The translations under genes and the position numbers were made by a program. The notes beneath the pieces were generated by a model, which worked only from the letters and a program-made list of their open reading frames with translations, made no database searches and was not told the DNA's origin. DNA of 49,575 bases from Brunnivagina elsteri CCALA 953 (GTDB lineage: Bacteria; Cyanobacteriota; Cyanobacteriia; Cyanobacteriales; Nostocaceae), in the NCBI RefSeq assembly GCF_002289455.1, contig NZ_NTFS01000003.1, positions 1 to 49,575 on the forward strand, written 5' to 3'. Below, one piece after another: positions 27,176-36,550 of the stretch (the stretch's first letter is position 1; each line of letters starts with the position of its first letter).

Positions 27176-27422
27176 AGAAACCGGGTTTCTGCCTTCACCG
27201 AATGCTTAATGAAGCTAAGTATTTGGGTTTCTCTCGTAGGGTTAGAAGTCGGGTTACTGAGTTAGTCATGCTTAGTTGGAAATTTCTCGTGGGGTAAGGA
27301 ACCCGACTTCCTGGGTTAGTCATAGATGTAGTTAGATCGCGATCGCACCACATCCCAGAAACCTGGTTTCTCCCCCACGGCAAATTCGCGATCGGTACGA
27401 AAAAACCAGAAACCGGGTTTCT
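27176..27422. repeat. three AGAAACCSGGTTTCT palindromes
   Basis: Near-identical 15-bp palindromes occur at 27176-27190, 27357-27371 (one base different) and 27408-27422 in the 420 bases between htpG and rpmB. Related text (AAACCCGACTT, GGGTTTCTC) lies between them. They are small mobile or amplified intergenic palindromes. There is no gene in this stretch. Confidence 0.8.
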
Positions 27423-27588
27423 CTACCCCACGCGAAAATCCCAAATAACACACAGGCAATAACACAGGGCAAAGAATATAGATGGCAAACAACCGTTTAC
27501 CCCTACCAGCAATTCTCATTGCCCATTGCCCCATTCCCAAATCCCTATACAATAAGAGATTGTCACCCAAAAATAGGAGAATAAAAAC

Positions 27589-27825
27589 ATGTCTCGTCGC
27601 TGCGAATTAACTGGAAAAAAAGCAAACAACGGCTTTTCCATCTCCCATTCCCATCGTCGTACCAAACGCTTGCAACATGTCAACTTGCAAGACAAACGCA
27701 TTTGGTGGCCTGAAGGTAATCGTTTTGTCAGACTTAAAATATCTACCAAAGCCCTTAAAACCATAGAAAAAAGAGGTTTGGCAGTAATGGCAAAAGAAGC
27801 TGGAATTAATTTGAATAAATACTAA
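27589..27825 (+). CDS. rpmB: 50S ribosomal protein L28
   Basis: A 78-residue basic protein with all hallmarks of L28: [37 protein letters not shown], then [19 protein letters not shown]. The first Cys is present but no second CxxC pair, so it is the zinc-free form. ATG 27589 follows AGGAGA (27575-27580) at good spacing. It is a single-gene unit bounded by a strong terminator. Confidence 0.97.
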   Translation: MSRRCELTGKKANNGFSISHSHRRTKRLQHVNLQDKRIWWPEGNRFVRLKISTKALKTIEKRGLAVMAKEAGINLNKY

Positions 27826-27868
27826 AGACGCAGTTATTCAAGAATTTAGTAAAATCGCTTTACTTGCG

Positions 27869-27895
27869 AACCTCCCCAATTTGGGGAGGTTTTTG
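27869..27895 (+). terminator. intrinsic terminator after rpmB
   Basis: AACCTCCCCAA and TTGGGGAGGTT form a perfect stem (27869-27891) followed by a T-run. It lies 44 bases after the rpmB stop. Confidence 0.85.
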
Positions 27896-27925
27896 ATTGA
27901 ACAAGGTTTAATCCCAAATTATTGT

Positions 27926-28540
27926 AGGGGTGGGGTCTCCCCACCCTCACTCACCCATGATAGTGTTGATAAATAAGTATACGATTTGCAGATTTTATTT
28001 TCTGGAAGCGCCTAAAACTGCGATCGCAATCCCGAATCAAAGTCGAATCTAACAGTCGCGATCGCAATCCCGAATGATAACGAATTAAGCGAACTTGATA
28101 TAAATTATTTTTTTTAGAAATTGATATATTTCCAGCAGCAAGTGGGTAGTATAAGTCTACTCTCTGGATTTATTGCACATTCTTCATCAAGTTCCCTTAT
28201 AGAAACACTATCTTTTACAAAGTTAAAACAAAGTTATGCCATTATTATTCTCCGTAGGCTATAAAATAATTAACTCAGGTTAATCAATTCAACTAATATC
28301 TCCGTTTTCCGGAAGAATACTCACCAGGAAACACAAAAAATAACTAAAAAAAATAAAAGTGATATAACTGTCTTGAATCTGTTTGAAATTGTTTTCATCG
28401 GGATTCAATATTGGCTTTGAAAGTCTGGTTTTACGACCAGATATGGATATGTCTGTCTTGTTTTTCTATAGGCGATATTCTAGATACAAGAAAATTTTTT
28501 CATAAAAATACATTTGTAAATATTCTACAGGAAAAGGGCT
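27926..28540 (+). other. long upstream region of hpsA
   Basis: About 600 bases likely to hold the hpsA promoter. I see a hairpin GGGTGGGG/CCCCACCC (27928-27946) and an 18-bp direct repeat containing HIP1, GCGATCGCAATCCCGAAT, at 28020-28037 and 28058-28075. The 5' leader is AT-rich and AGGAAA (28529-28534) lies just before the ATG. Hormogonium genes are controlled by the SigJ cascade, but I cannot place a SigJ promoter with confidence. Confidence 0.5.
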
Positions 28541-31500
28541 ATGTCTCGAAATAACGAGTTAGTCAAAGTTATTAGAAACTTCTACCAAAAACTTCGTTCT
28601 TACTCTCCCACTACACTTCAAGAGCAGCGTTTATGGTTGCTGCGTACTTTCCTAGTAAATAAAAGAAAACCTGAATGGTCGAATGCAGGTTTTTTATTAC
28701 CAACTGTAGCGATGGTTTCGCTAGTGGTTGTGTTGTTGACTATCGCCATATTATTTAGGTCGTTTGAACGGTCTAAAAATGCGAGCAATGTGCGGGTTGA
28801 CCAAGTAATTCTAAATGCGACCGCACCTGCTATTGACCGAGTAAAAGCTAAATTAAATGCTCTATCTGAAGACCCTACATTGCCCCGTGGAACACCATCA
28901 GATGGAGCTTTATATGATGCTTTAAAGAAGGATAAATATAGGCTTGGTGATGAAAGTCGTTTGAAATTGGCTTATGACTTTAATGGTCAAGCAGGTATTC
29001 AAGAAGGAGGCAATAGCATAGAAGAGAACGAAGCATCAAAGACTGCCTGGAAATTTGCGATCGACACAGATAATAACGGTCTTAAAGATACATACACTTT
29101 ATATGGGGTTTACTTTAGATCGCCAAGTAGAGATTCAAATACAGGAGAATTTGCTCGTAAAAGAAATCCATTGGAAGCAAGAACTCCGCCAATGGATAAC
29201 GATGCAACAAACCAAGTATGTAGGAATGCAGCAGGTTTTTCGACCTTAGTTGGTAATTCAAGTTGGTATAAACTTCAAAATGGAAATCTTGGTAAGAGCT
29301 TTTTTACGTATGCTGTTAACGTACCGATTACTGATGCCGCTTATAACCAAATCCCAGCAGCAGAAAAAAGCCAATACGAAAAATATAAAGGAAACAAAGG
29401 CTTCGCAGCATTAGAATTTCAGCAAGATAGAAGTAGAATTCCTTTGCCTAACAATGCCGTATGGTTCGAGAATGACTTAGAAATTTCATCCGGTACTGAC
29501 TTAGCAATCAATGGTAGAGTCCATACCAACGGTAATTTTCTTGTAGGTAGTGGTAGTGCTGATAATACATTTAGACAGGTGAGCAGTAAATCGTCTTGCT
29601 TCTTCAACCAAGAAAATGGGTTAATGACTGTTGGTGGTAATGTGGGAACGGGAAGCGTAAGTACTAACACTGACCAATCGAATCAAGGGGTTGTCCATTT
29701 ATATCAAGGATTTAATCAAAATGTTGATCTCACAAAGAAAATTAACAGCAGTAATAAATCGACTGACAAAGGTGGTGGTTCCCTAATTGGATTTAACGAT
29801 AATGCATACAGCCAGCGCATAGCCAGAATGAAGACAAGGGCTGAAGAGCTATGTACTACTTGTTTTTCTGCTACTACTGGTGCTGCTTTGGAAACTGCGG
29901 TAAATGCGAATACAAACTACCCACAAGAAATTAAGCAGAATGTCTCAGAAAAAGTAGCCGCTACGGACGACAACAAAACTGCTACTGATATTCTTAAGGA
30001 TGAAATAGAAATTTACCTGCGGAATCGCACCAGAAGAGTACCTTTTGCTGAAGTTGGTCAAGGTGCCACCAAAGCAGATGCAGAGGCTGGGTTCGCTCAG
30101 GCAGCTTTCGATGTGAAATTAGACCCTCCCGCAGATTGGAGAGAGCCTATCACTAGCGGTAAGTTAACTGGTACTTCTGGCACTGATGCAGTCTCGGTGA
30201 ACACATCTAATTTATCCGCAACATTCCCCGATTTACAGAAACAAGAAGGTATTCAAACTGAAATAGGCGATCGCGTTTTTGTTGGTAACAACCTACCCGC
30301 TCGCTGGTTAAAGGGTACTAACTACGTGGGTGCGGAAGAAAATCAACTAATTGCCAGTGTCAACTGGAATCGACCCACAACTGGAGCAAAGCAAAGATGG
30401 CGTAACTCCCAAATACAACCACTTGCAGACTTAGGTATTACCGACAGAAATGGATTCTGGGAAGAAAAAGCCTACGAGCAACCGAGAAATGCCTTGGATA
30501 ATGTCGGTGGTGTGAGAATTATCACTGGTGCAGGTATTTATCGCGACGATGATTGGGACCCAACTACAGGTATTCCTCCTACTAAAGGTACTCCTAATTA
30601 TAGCCGTACTGCTCCAGTTGCACCTACTCCACCAGCTTTGCTGACAAGCCGCAACCTTGCCCACAGCCCAAATGCTGTAGATACGGCTGCCAATATACCC
30701 AAATTTAACAGTTTGGATAATATATATGTATGGTCTGATACAATGCGGATGTCATCAGCGAACCCAGCAAATACAGGTACGGGCGATTTATTAATGCGGG
30801 CAACTGCCGTTTACCACTACAAAATTAACTCTACCGCAGGTGTAGCTCAAGAACCACTAGCTTGTGTAAGTAGCTATCACGACCCCAGTTACAGAATTCT
30901 CAACGATACTAATGGTAATGGTGTTTGGGATAGTGGAGAAACCTATACAGACTCTAGAAGCAATAGAAGCGATATTACCGGCTTACCGGCTTTACCTACC
31001 GGAGTATTACCAGCAAACACTGCAACAACTGGTGGTAAATCTAACAATGGTGTTGTTTACACATACCCAGGAAGAACTACCTTCAACGCAACAAACAGAG
31101 CTTTATTAGAAAGACAAGCAAGACTAGTATATCCAAATGGCAGAGTAGTCAATCAACCTCTGCGAGATGCTTTGTCAAAATTTAGTGGAACTACTATACC
31201 TACTACGTTACAGGCTTCCGATTATTCGGCAATTGACACCGCATTATGTGCAGTTTCAATTCTGAATAATCCAACAAGTAATATTGTTGCTGCTGGCACT
31301 GCAAATATGCCGCCTCATGGAGCAATTCGCGAAGCTTCTTTCTTAGATGGTAGAGAAGCCAAGCAGGTTGCCAGATTAGGTCTTAACTTTGCGGCTTTGG
31401 GCAATCAAAATGACTTAGACTTAGAACAGCGCCAACCACTCGAGATTCGGACGACGGACATCGATTTAGGACAATTAGCCAACACTGTAGTTAGCACAAC

Positions 31501-33685
31501 AGAGTACCTATTACCAAACAGTGGGATTATCTACGCAAGTCGCGACGATGCAATGCGCGATGCCAGCGACAATTCAGCGCAATCAGAAATATTAAGTCCT
31601 ACAGACTTTAAATTAGACCCAACTCGTCGCCCCAATGGGGTCCGCTTAATTAACGGTGGAACATTGGCAAGAAGACCAGCGACTAATAATAACGCTTATA
31701 CCCCTCAAGAAAAAGGTTTAATTCTAGCAACCAATCTACCAGCATATATTAGAGGAGCATTCAACCTCCACCGCACAAGTACAACTGGCACAACAGAAAT
31801 CGAGGAATTTACAGAAACCACAGCAACAACAGATTTTTATGGACGTAGCACTCCCAATACAAGCTTTGCTTGCCGTGGGGGAAGAACGGGTTGTCCCGCG
31901 ACAGGTGGTGATTATTGGCGACCAGCAACGCTTATTGCTGACTCGATGACACTGCTATCTGGAAGTTTCTTAGATGGAACACGCAGTGAAGGCGATTTTG
32001 ATATTAACAATAATACTGGCGTTCCCGTACCCGATTTAAATCTGGGAGCAACTTCTGGAAATGCAATAATCCCCGTGAATGGAACCACCCTCGATCCAAT
32101 TACCAGAAGTCGTTTGCAAAATGGCTTCCTAGAAAATGGTTTTGTTACTAACACAAACTGGTGGGGTACTCTTGGTGTTCCCAGAAACACAAACAATACC
32201 CCTACGGGTACAGAACAATTGGGTTCCTATGCATTGAATGGTGTTACACCGATTCAACGACGAGCAAATGGCGTACCTCTTTATGTAATGGAGATGTGCC
32301 GTAAAGAAGATGTTAGCGACTGTCTACCAAATGACTGGGTTGTTGGATTTGATATCAATGGAAATGGCATTTTAGATAATGCCGCAGAAAGGAATGTTAA
32401 AGCTAATGAAATCGGTATAGTAGTGACTACTATTGGTGGTAGTATCAGTGGTGATTGGAATACCACATTTGTTGGAACACCTCTACCTCTACAACCTGCA
32501 AAAAGTATCAGACAAAGACTTGGGGCTGGGGATACGGCAAATTTAGCTTTGACTCAAGGAGACCAACGCTTTCCTCGTAGAGTCGCATTTGCTCGCGATA
32601 ATAACAACCAACTAGTAGTTGCTAGCCTTACCAGTCCTTACCAACCAATAGGTGTCGGTTGTCCAGTACGTAGCACTGCTTACACGACTCCGGCTGTTGC
32701 GGCTGAATACCAAACAAATGGGTGTAGCTATGCGACAAGTCCAGCCGCAGCTACTAATTACGGTGTTACAGGTAATAACGGACTATGGTTTAGAACTGTA
32801 AACGGCGTTAATCCCAGTGACATTGCACAAGCAACCTATAACAATAACCAATCTCTGTTTTACTACCCACCTGCTGATCTTGACATCAATGGTGATGGCA
32901 CAATACAACCGACTGAAGTAGGTGCTATAGATATCAACCGTGATGGCACAATACAACCTACTGAAGAAAGAACTGGACAACCAATCCTAGTACCAGTGAC
33001 TCAAGTCAATGATGCAAATAGTTTACCTCCTGGTGGTTTGAGAACCGATGGTGCGGCTCAAAATCAGTTTAGAGATAATTGGTTAAATGCAGCAAATGGC
33101 AATACAACATATAATGCAACCTTTGTAGTTGGAAACAGTCCCAGCAGACCAGCAGAAGTATCCGCAGGTTTGCAAAACTTTGTCCGCTTCTCAGAATCTT
33201 GGAACGGTATTAATGCCCGAATCAGTGGCAGTTTCATCCAAATGCAAAGGAGTAAATTTGCAACTGCACCCCTGTCAACAGTTTTGTCGGACAGAGTTGC
33301 AGCAACAGCAACAAACGCGAGCGGTATTAACGATAACCGTAGTATTTTTGACTATCCTCTCGATACATACCCAATAGGAAACTCTAATGGTTTATTGCCA
33401 TTCTACTGGGCACCAACTAGAACCTGGGGTTTTGACGTAGGTTTACTCTCAGAACAACCTGACTTGTTTGCTCAAAGATTTACCCAACCCCAAACAGGTC
33501 GTCCCAGCGAGTTTTTTAGAGAAGTTGGTCGTGACGATCTTTGGGTTCAATCTTTACTTTGTGCTGCTGTTGCAAGTGATAAGAAGGGCAACCCAGGTGC
33601 AACTTATACAAACGAAGCAGTTCCATCTGGAGATGGATATCGTCCGAATAATTGCCCAACTGCCATACCATCCGATCCCTCTTAA
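28541..33685 (+). CDS. hpsA: hormogonium polysaccharide biosynthesis protein HpsA
   Basis: HpsA is the first protein of the hps locus needed for hormogonium polysaccharide and gliding. The 1714-residue product has a basic cytoplasmic N-terminus (1-49), then G50|FLLPTVAMVSLVVVLLTIAILF, a prepilin-like G|F junction and 22-residue hydrophobic helix as in PilX minor pilins (Thr at mature position 5 instead of Glu). The remaining ~1640 residues should be extracellular, Asn/Thr/Gly-rich, with cysteine pairs (LCTTCF, CRGGRTGC, MCRKEDVSDC). EF-hand-like loops occur at about 175 (DTDNNGLKD), 789 (DTNGNGVWDSGE), 1271 (DINGNGILD), 1448 (DINGDGTIQPTE) and 1464 (DINRDGTIQPTE). The hydrophobic helix plus pilin neighbours support a pilus-tip or secretion role; the mechanism is inferred. 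Confidence 0.88.
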   Translation: MSRNNELVKVIRNFYQKLRSYSPTTLQEQRLWLLRTFLVNKRKPEWSNAGFLLPTVAMVSLVVVLLTIAILFRSFERSKNASNVRVDQVILNATAPAIDRVKAKLNALSEDPTLPRGTPSDGALYDALKKDKYRLGDESRLKLAYDFNGQAGIQEGGNSIEENEASKTAWKFAIDTDNNGLKDTYTLYGVYFRSPSRDSNTGEFARKRNPLEARTPPMDNDATNQVCRNAAGFSTLVGNSSWYKLQNGNLGKSFFTYAVNVPITDAAYNQIPAAEKSQYEKYKGNKGFAALEFQQDRSRIPLPNNAVWFENDLEISSGTDLAINGRVHTNGNFLVGSGSADNTFRQVSSKSSCFFNQENGLMTVGGNVGTGSVSTNTDQSNQGVVHLYQGFNQNVDLTKKINSSNKSTDKGGGSLIGFNDNAYSQRIARMKTRAEELCTTCFSATTGAALETAVNANTNYPQEIKQNVSEKVAATDDNKTATDILKDEIEIYLRNRTRRVPFAEVGQGATKADAEAGFAQAAFDVKLDPPADWREPITSGKLTGTSGTDAVSVNTSNLSATFPDLQKQEGIQTEIGDRVFVGNNLPARWLKGTNYVGAEENQLIASVNWNRPTTGAKQRWRNSQIQPLADLGITDRNGFWEEKAYEQPRNALDNVGGVRIITGAGIYRDDDWDPTTGIPPTKGTPNYSRTAPVAPTPPALLTSRNLAHSPNAVDTAANIPKFNSLDNIYVWSDTMRMSSANPANTGTGDLLMRATAVYHYKINSTAGVAQEPLACVSSYHDPSYRILNDTNGNGVWDSGETYTDSRSNRSDITGLPALPTGVLPANTATTGGKSNNGVVYTYPGRTTFNATNRALLERQARLVYPNGRVVNQPLRDALSKFSGTTIPTTLQASDYSAIDTALCAVSILNNPTSNIVAAGTANMPPHGAIREASFLDGREAKQVARLGLNFAALGNQNDLDLEQRQPLEIRTTDIDLGQLANTVVSTTEYLLPNSGIIYASRDDAMRDASDNSAQSEILSPTDFKLDPTRRPNGVRLINGGTLARRPATNNNAYTPQEKGLILATNLPAYIRGAFNLHRTSTTGTTEIEEFTETTATTDFYGRSTPNTSFACRGGRTGCPATGGDYWRPATLIADSMTLLSGSFLDGTRSEGDFDINNNTGVPVPDLNLGATSGNAIIPVNGTTLDPITRSRLQNGFLENGFVTNTNWWGTLGVPRNTNNTPTGTEQLGSYALNGVTPIQRRANGVPLYVMEMCRKEDVSDCLPNDWVVGFDINGNGILDNAAERNVKANEIGIVVTTIGGSISGDWNTTFVGTPLPLQPAKSIRQRLGAGDTANLALTQGDQRFPRRVAFARDNNNQLVVASLTSPYQPIGVGCPVRSTAYTTPAVAAEYQTNGCSYATSPAAATNYGVTGNNGLWFRTVNGVNPSDIAQATYNNNQSLFYYPPADLDINGDGTIQPTEVGAIDINRDGTIQPTEERTGQPILVPVTQVNDANSLPPGGLRTDGAAQNQFRDNWLNAANGNTTYNATFVVGNSPSRPAEVSAGLQNFVRFSESWNGINARISGSFIQMQRSKFATAPLSTVLSDRVAATATNASGINDNRSIFDYPLDTYPIGNSNGLLPFYWAPTRTWGFDVGLLSEQPDLFAQRFTQPQTGRPSEFFREVGRDDLWVQSLLCAAVASDKKGNPGATYTNEAVPSGDGYRPNNCPTAIPSDPS

Positions 33686-33702
33686 TAACATGTGAGCTGA
33701 AC

Positions 33703-33738
33703 TTTTATACCCTTTCTTTGCAAATAAAGGGTATAAAA
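33703..33738 (+). promoter_or_regulatory. 13-bp perfect hairpin between hpsA and hpsB
   Basis: TTTTATACCCTTT (33703-33715) pairs exactly with AAAGGGTATAAAA (33726-33738) around a 10-base loop, 17 bases after the hpsA stop and 41 before hpsB. No U-run follows on the + strand beyond AAAGCTTTTC, so it may be a weak terminator, an RNA-processing site or a 3' stabiliser that sets different levels of hpsA and the pseudopilins. Confidence 0.65.
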
Positions 33739-33779
33739 AGCTTTTCAAAGTTTGTAGTGACATTACTGGATAAATAACT

Positions 33780-34490
33780 ATGATGATGACTAAAAAATCA
33801 GCTAGCCAGAAAAAAATAAATTTAAGCCAATTTAGAGGTACGGTAAAGCACCATAAACAATCCCAACAAGACGGATTCACAATTATTGAAAGCTTGATGG
33901 CAATTATTGTGGTTACTATTTTGATGATTGCGATCGCACCTGCGATCGCTCTATCAGTGGCAAACCGTGTTCAAGCTAGACGTATAGAATTTGGAACCCA
34001 AGCAGCGAGGGCTTATGTTGATGGTGTTAGAAGTCAAGTTATTGCCGCTCCCTTAGATACAGCAAGCATGACACCAAGCGCTCCGACATCGGCAACAAGC
34101 CTTAATTGTTCGGCAAATTCCTATTGCACCAGTACAGCCACATCCACCACACCGACAAATTTGTACTGTATTGATGGAAATGCCGATGGTAGCTGCACAA
34201 ATACGCAACCTAGAGATATGATTATCCAGGCTTTTCGCTTTAATGGCAATAATACAACTGCAACCACTGGATACTCTTTAGGTGTCAGAATTTACAGAGC
34301 AGATGCTTTTTCAGATGCGACTGCACTAACATCTAACCCAATACAATCACCCGTTGGGATAGGCAGTCGCAAGGCTCCTTTAGTAATAATGACCACGGAA
34401 ATTAATGATGCGATACCTAAATACGGAGACTTCTGCGATCGTACTAATGCAGGTTTGAGTGCAACTGATGCAAATAGAGGATGCAATTAG
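33780..34490 (+). CDS. hpsB: hormogonium polysaccharide secretion pseudopilin HpsB
   Basis: A 236-residue type IV pilin-like protein. The leader ends at G32|F33 (QQDG|FTIIESLMAIIVVTILMIAIAPAIAL), with Glu at mature position 5 (E37), so it should be cut by the prepilin peptidase PilD. After the helix the soluble domain has several cysteines (NCSANSYC, YCIDGNADGSC, DFCDRTN, RGCN). The ESLMAI start and the position next to PilW- and FimT-like genes fit a PilV-type minor pilin. It begins with three successive ATG codons; the first is used here. It shares an operon with hpsA and hpsC. Confidence 0.85.
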   Translation: MMMTKKSASQKKINLSQFRGTVKHHKQSQQDGFTIIESLMAIIVVTILMIAIAPAIALSVANRVQARRIEFGTQAARAYVDGVRSQVIAAPLDTASMTPSAPTSATSLNCSANSYCTSTATSTTPTNLYCIDGNADGSCTNTQPRDMIIQAFRFNGNNTTATTGYSLGVRIYRADAFSDATALTSNPIQSPVGIGSRKAPLVIMTTEINDAIPKYGDFCDRTNAGLSATDANRGCN

Positions 34491-34553
34491 ATTCTATAAA
34501 TTTCAAAAACCAATTATTCCAACATAAATCTAATAGTAAAGGAACTTTAAAAT

Positions 34554-35546
34554 ATGGGGAGTGTACTTAAATTTTTCTTGAAAATCCACCTTAAAGGTTT
34601 TAGAAAAAAAACTACCACCAATGGATTTACACTGATTGAACTATTAGTAGCAATGATTTTAGCTGTATTAGTCATAACGCCACTACTAGGATTTATGGTA
34701 GACATTCTCCAAACCGATCGCAAAGAAGGGGTAAAAGCGACTACTGAACAAGAAATGCAGACAGCATACGATTTTATTGCTCGCGATTTACAGCAAGCTC
34801 TTTATATTTACGATAGCGATGGAGTTACAAGGGACAATAGCGCCACAGCAACTTTATCGGGCATAAGAAACCAGATTCCACCAGTAAGAGCTGCTACTGG
34901 CTGTAATAACGTCAACACCTGTAAACCTATAGTAGTTTTTTGGAAGCGAGAGTTTTTACCTGAAAGTGCTGGTGTAAGCTCGACTACAGACACAAATAAA
35001 AATGATGGTTTTGCATATTCTTTAGTTGCATACTACCTGATTACGGAGCCTAGCACTACTTGGTCTCCTTCTGCACGGATTGGTAGATTTCAAATTCGAG
35101 GCTTAGTAAATATTTCAAACTCCAATGCAGTAGGACAAGGTAGCGATGTTGGGTTTAATCCACCACCACTCAGTTCTACAATTGCAGGTGCAAACCTAAA
35201 ACAAAAGATGAACCAATGGGTAGCTGCTACTGGTGCTTATACCCAACGTATTGCCACTTTAGTTGATTATGTTCATACTCCACCTACTGGTGTGACTACC
35301 CCTGAGAACTCATTCCAAGCTTGCGAAAATCCAAATCCTCGTGCGATCGGTAATATTACAAGTGGTTTCTACGCTTGTGTTGACGCAGACCAAGTAGCAG
35401 CTCAAATCTTCTTGCGGGGAAGTGCATATACTCGTTTAAATGATAGCAACACAATTGCATATGAACCTAGTAACCCAAGCAATACTTCATATTTTCCAAT
35501 AGCAAGCGGCAGAATCCAAGGAAGAGGATTCTTATTTACAAAATAA
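34554..35546 (+). CDS. hpsC: hormogonium polysaccharide secretion pseudopilin HpsC
   Basis: A 330-residue pilin-like protein with cleavage site G24|F25 (TTNG|FTLIELLVAMILAVLVITPLLGF) and E29 at mature position 5. The following TEQEMQTAYDFIARDLQQALYIYD matches the helix-to-domain junction of PilW-like minor pilins. The soluble domain carries cysteine pairs (GCNNVNTCK, ACENP...YACVDAD). It is 63 bases after hpsB with AAGGAAC as a possible ribosome binding site. It probably assembles with HpsB and HpsD in the inner membrane to prime a pilus-like structure; this is inferred from the PilVWX/FimU paradigm. Confidence 0.86.
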   Translation: MGSVLKFFLKIHLKGFRKKTTTNGFTLIELLVAMILAVLVITPLLGFMVDILQTDRKEGVKATTEQEMQTAYDFIARDLQQALYIYDSDGVTRDNSATATLSGIRNQIPPVRAATGCNNVNTCKPIVVFWKREFLPESAGVSSTTDTNKNDGFAYSLVAYYLITEPSTTWSPSARIGRFQIRGLVNISNSNAVGQGSDVGFNPPPLSSTIAGANLKQKMNQWVAATGAYTQRIATLVDYVHTPPTGVTTPENSFQACENPNPRAIGNITSGFYACVDADQVAAQIFLRGSAYTRLNDSNTIAYEPSNPSNTSYFPIASGRIQGRGFLFTK

Positions 35547-35600
35547 CTTTTACGACAAAAATTAAAAGCATAAATCAAAACGAAAATAAAAAACACCAAC

Positions 35601-36284
35601 ATGTATAAAAAGTTTAATTTATTAATGCTTAAATACAAAAATAATACTTTTGTTCCAAAAGAAATTAATCCAATAACCCAGAATAAAACAAAATATCAAT
35701 TACTTAATCAAGGAGGTTTCACGCTGATAGAGATGCTTGTGGTTGTGATAATCATCGGTATTTTGTCAGGTATTGCTGCTCCAACTTGGCTTGCCTTCAC
35801 CAATAGACAGCGAATAAATAAAGTCAATGATGTTGTTTTATCAACATTACAAGAAGCTCAAAGAGCAGCCAAAAAAACTAAGATTAATCAAAGTCTTTGG
35901 TTCCGTAAGCAAGGTAACGATATAGAATATGCTATTGTCAGTGAGAATGTAACGAAAGAAGAAGATATTAGTATCTGGAAATCTGTAGGAGGAGAAATAG
36001 GAGTTAATTCTAAGCAGTTTGTATTAGCCACAAATATTACAAGTGATAATACAGCTACTATCTCCACAGCATCAAATTCAATCACAACAGCCAAAAAGTA
36101 TATTACCTTTGATTACATGGGCATTTTGTCTAAACCCAGCTTTACAGAAACAGCAGGTTTAAAATTAGTTGTAGCTGTACCTCAGACCCCAAATTCGACA
36201 GTGGCTGGTAACACGAAACGATGTGTAATTGTCCAAACTATTTTGGGTGGAATAAGGACAGAGAAGGATAATAATTGCAACTAG
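35601..36284 (+). CDS. hpsD: GspH/FimT-type pseudopilin HpsD
   Basis: A 227-residue pseudopilin with cleavage site G39|F40 (NQGG|FTLIEMLVVVIIIGILSGIAAPTWLAF) and E44 at mature position 5. The leader is long (39 residues). The soluble part begins as in GspH/FimT (QRINKVNDVVLSTLQEAQRAAKKTK) and ends with KRCVIVQTILGGIRTEKDNNCN, where two cysteines may form a loop. The same C-terminal motif occurs in the pseudopilin at 39671. It is 54 bases after hpsC and followed by a terminator, so it closes the pilin part of the operon. Confidence 0.84.
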   Translation: MYKKFNLLMLKYKNNTFVPKEINPITQNKTKYQLLNQGGFTLIEMLVVVIIIGILSGIAAPTWLAFTNRQRINKVNDVVLSTLQEAQRAAKKTKINQSLWFRKQGNDIEYAIVSENVTKEEDISIWKSVGGEIGVNSKQFVLATNITSDNTATISTASNSITTAKKYITFDYMGILSKPSFTETAGLKLVVAVPQTPNSTVAGNTKRCVIVQTILGGIRTEKDNNCN

Positions 36285-36340
36285 TACTTTTCATAACAAG
36301 CTAATTTAAAAAAAGTCAGTCATAACACTTAACATAAAAC

Positions 36341-36381
36341 AGCATCTAAGATTCAGAATTGATATATTAGGTGCTTTTTTT
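36341..36381 (+). terminator. terminator between hpsD and hpsE
   Basis: AGCATCTAA (36341-36349) pairs with TTAGGTGCT (36367-36375, one G-U) and a run of seven T residues follows. It separates the pilin genes hpsABCD from the downstream glycosyltransferases, though read-through is possible. Confidence 0.7.
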
Positions 36382-36550
36382 GTCCCAAACATAAATATTT
36401 CAATAAAAATACGGTACTGCTATTAAAACTCAATGAGTACAATTAACACATTGGGTGCATATTAGTGTTGATACATTTTATGTTTCGTAGGTTGATTGGT
36501 TAGCACATTTATTTTAAGTGTAATGACCTAATAACAATAAATATTTTTTT

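Noticed and set aside
28305-28325. SigJ-type promoter box upstream of hpsA (GGAAGAATACT)
   Set aside because: Only a partial resemblance to what I remember of the motif; too weak to call without a mapped transcript start.
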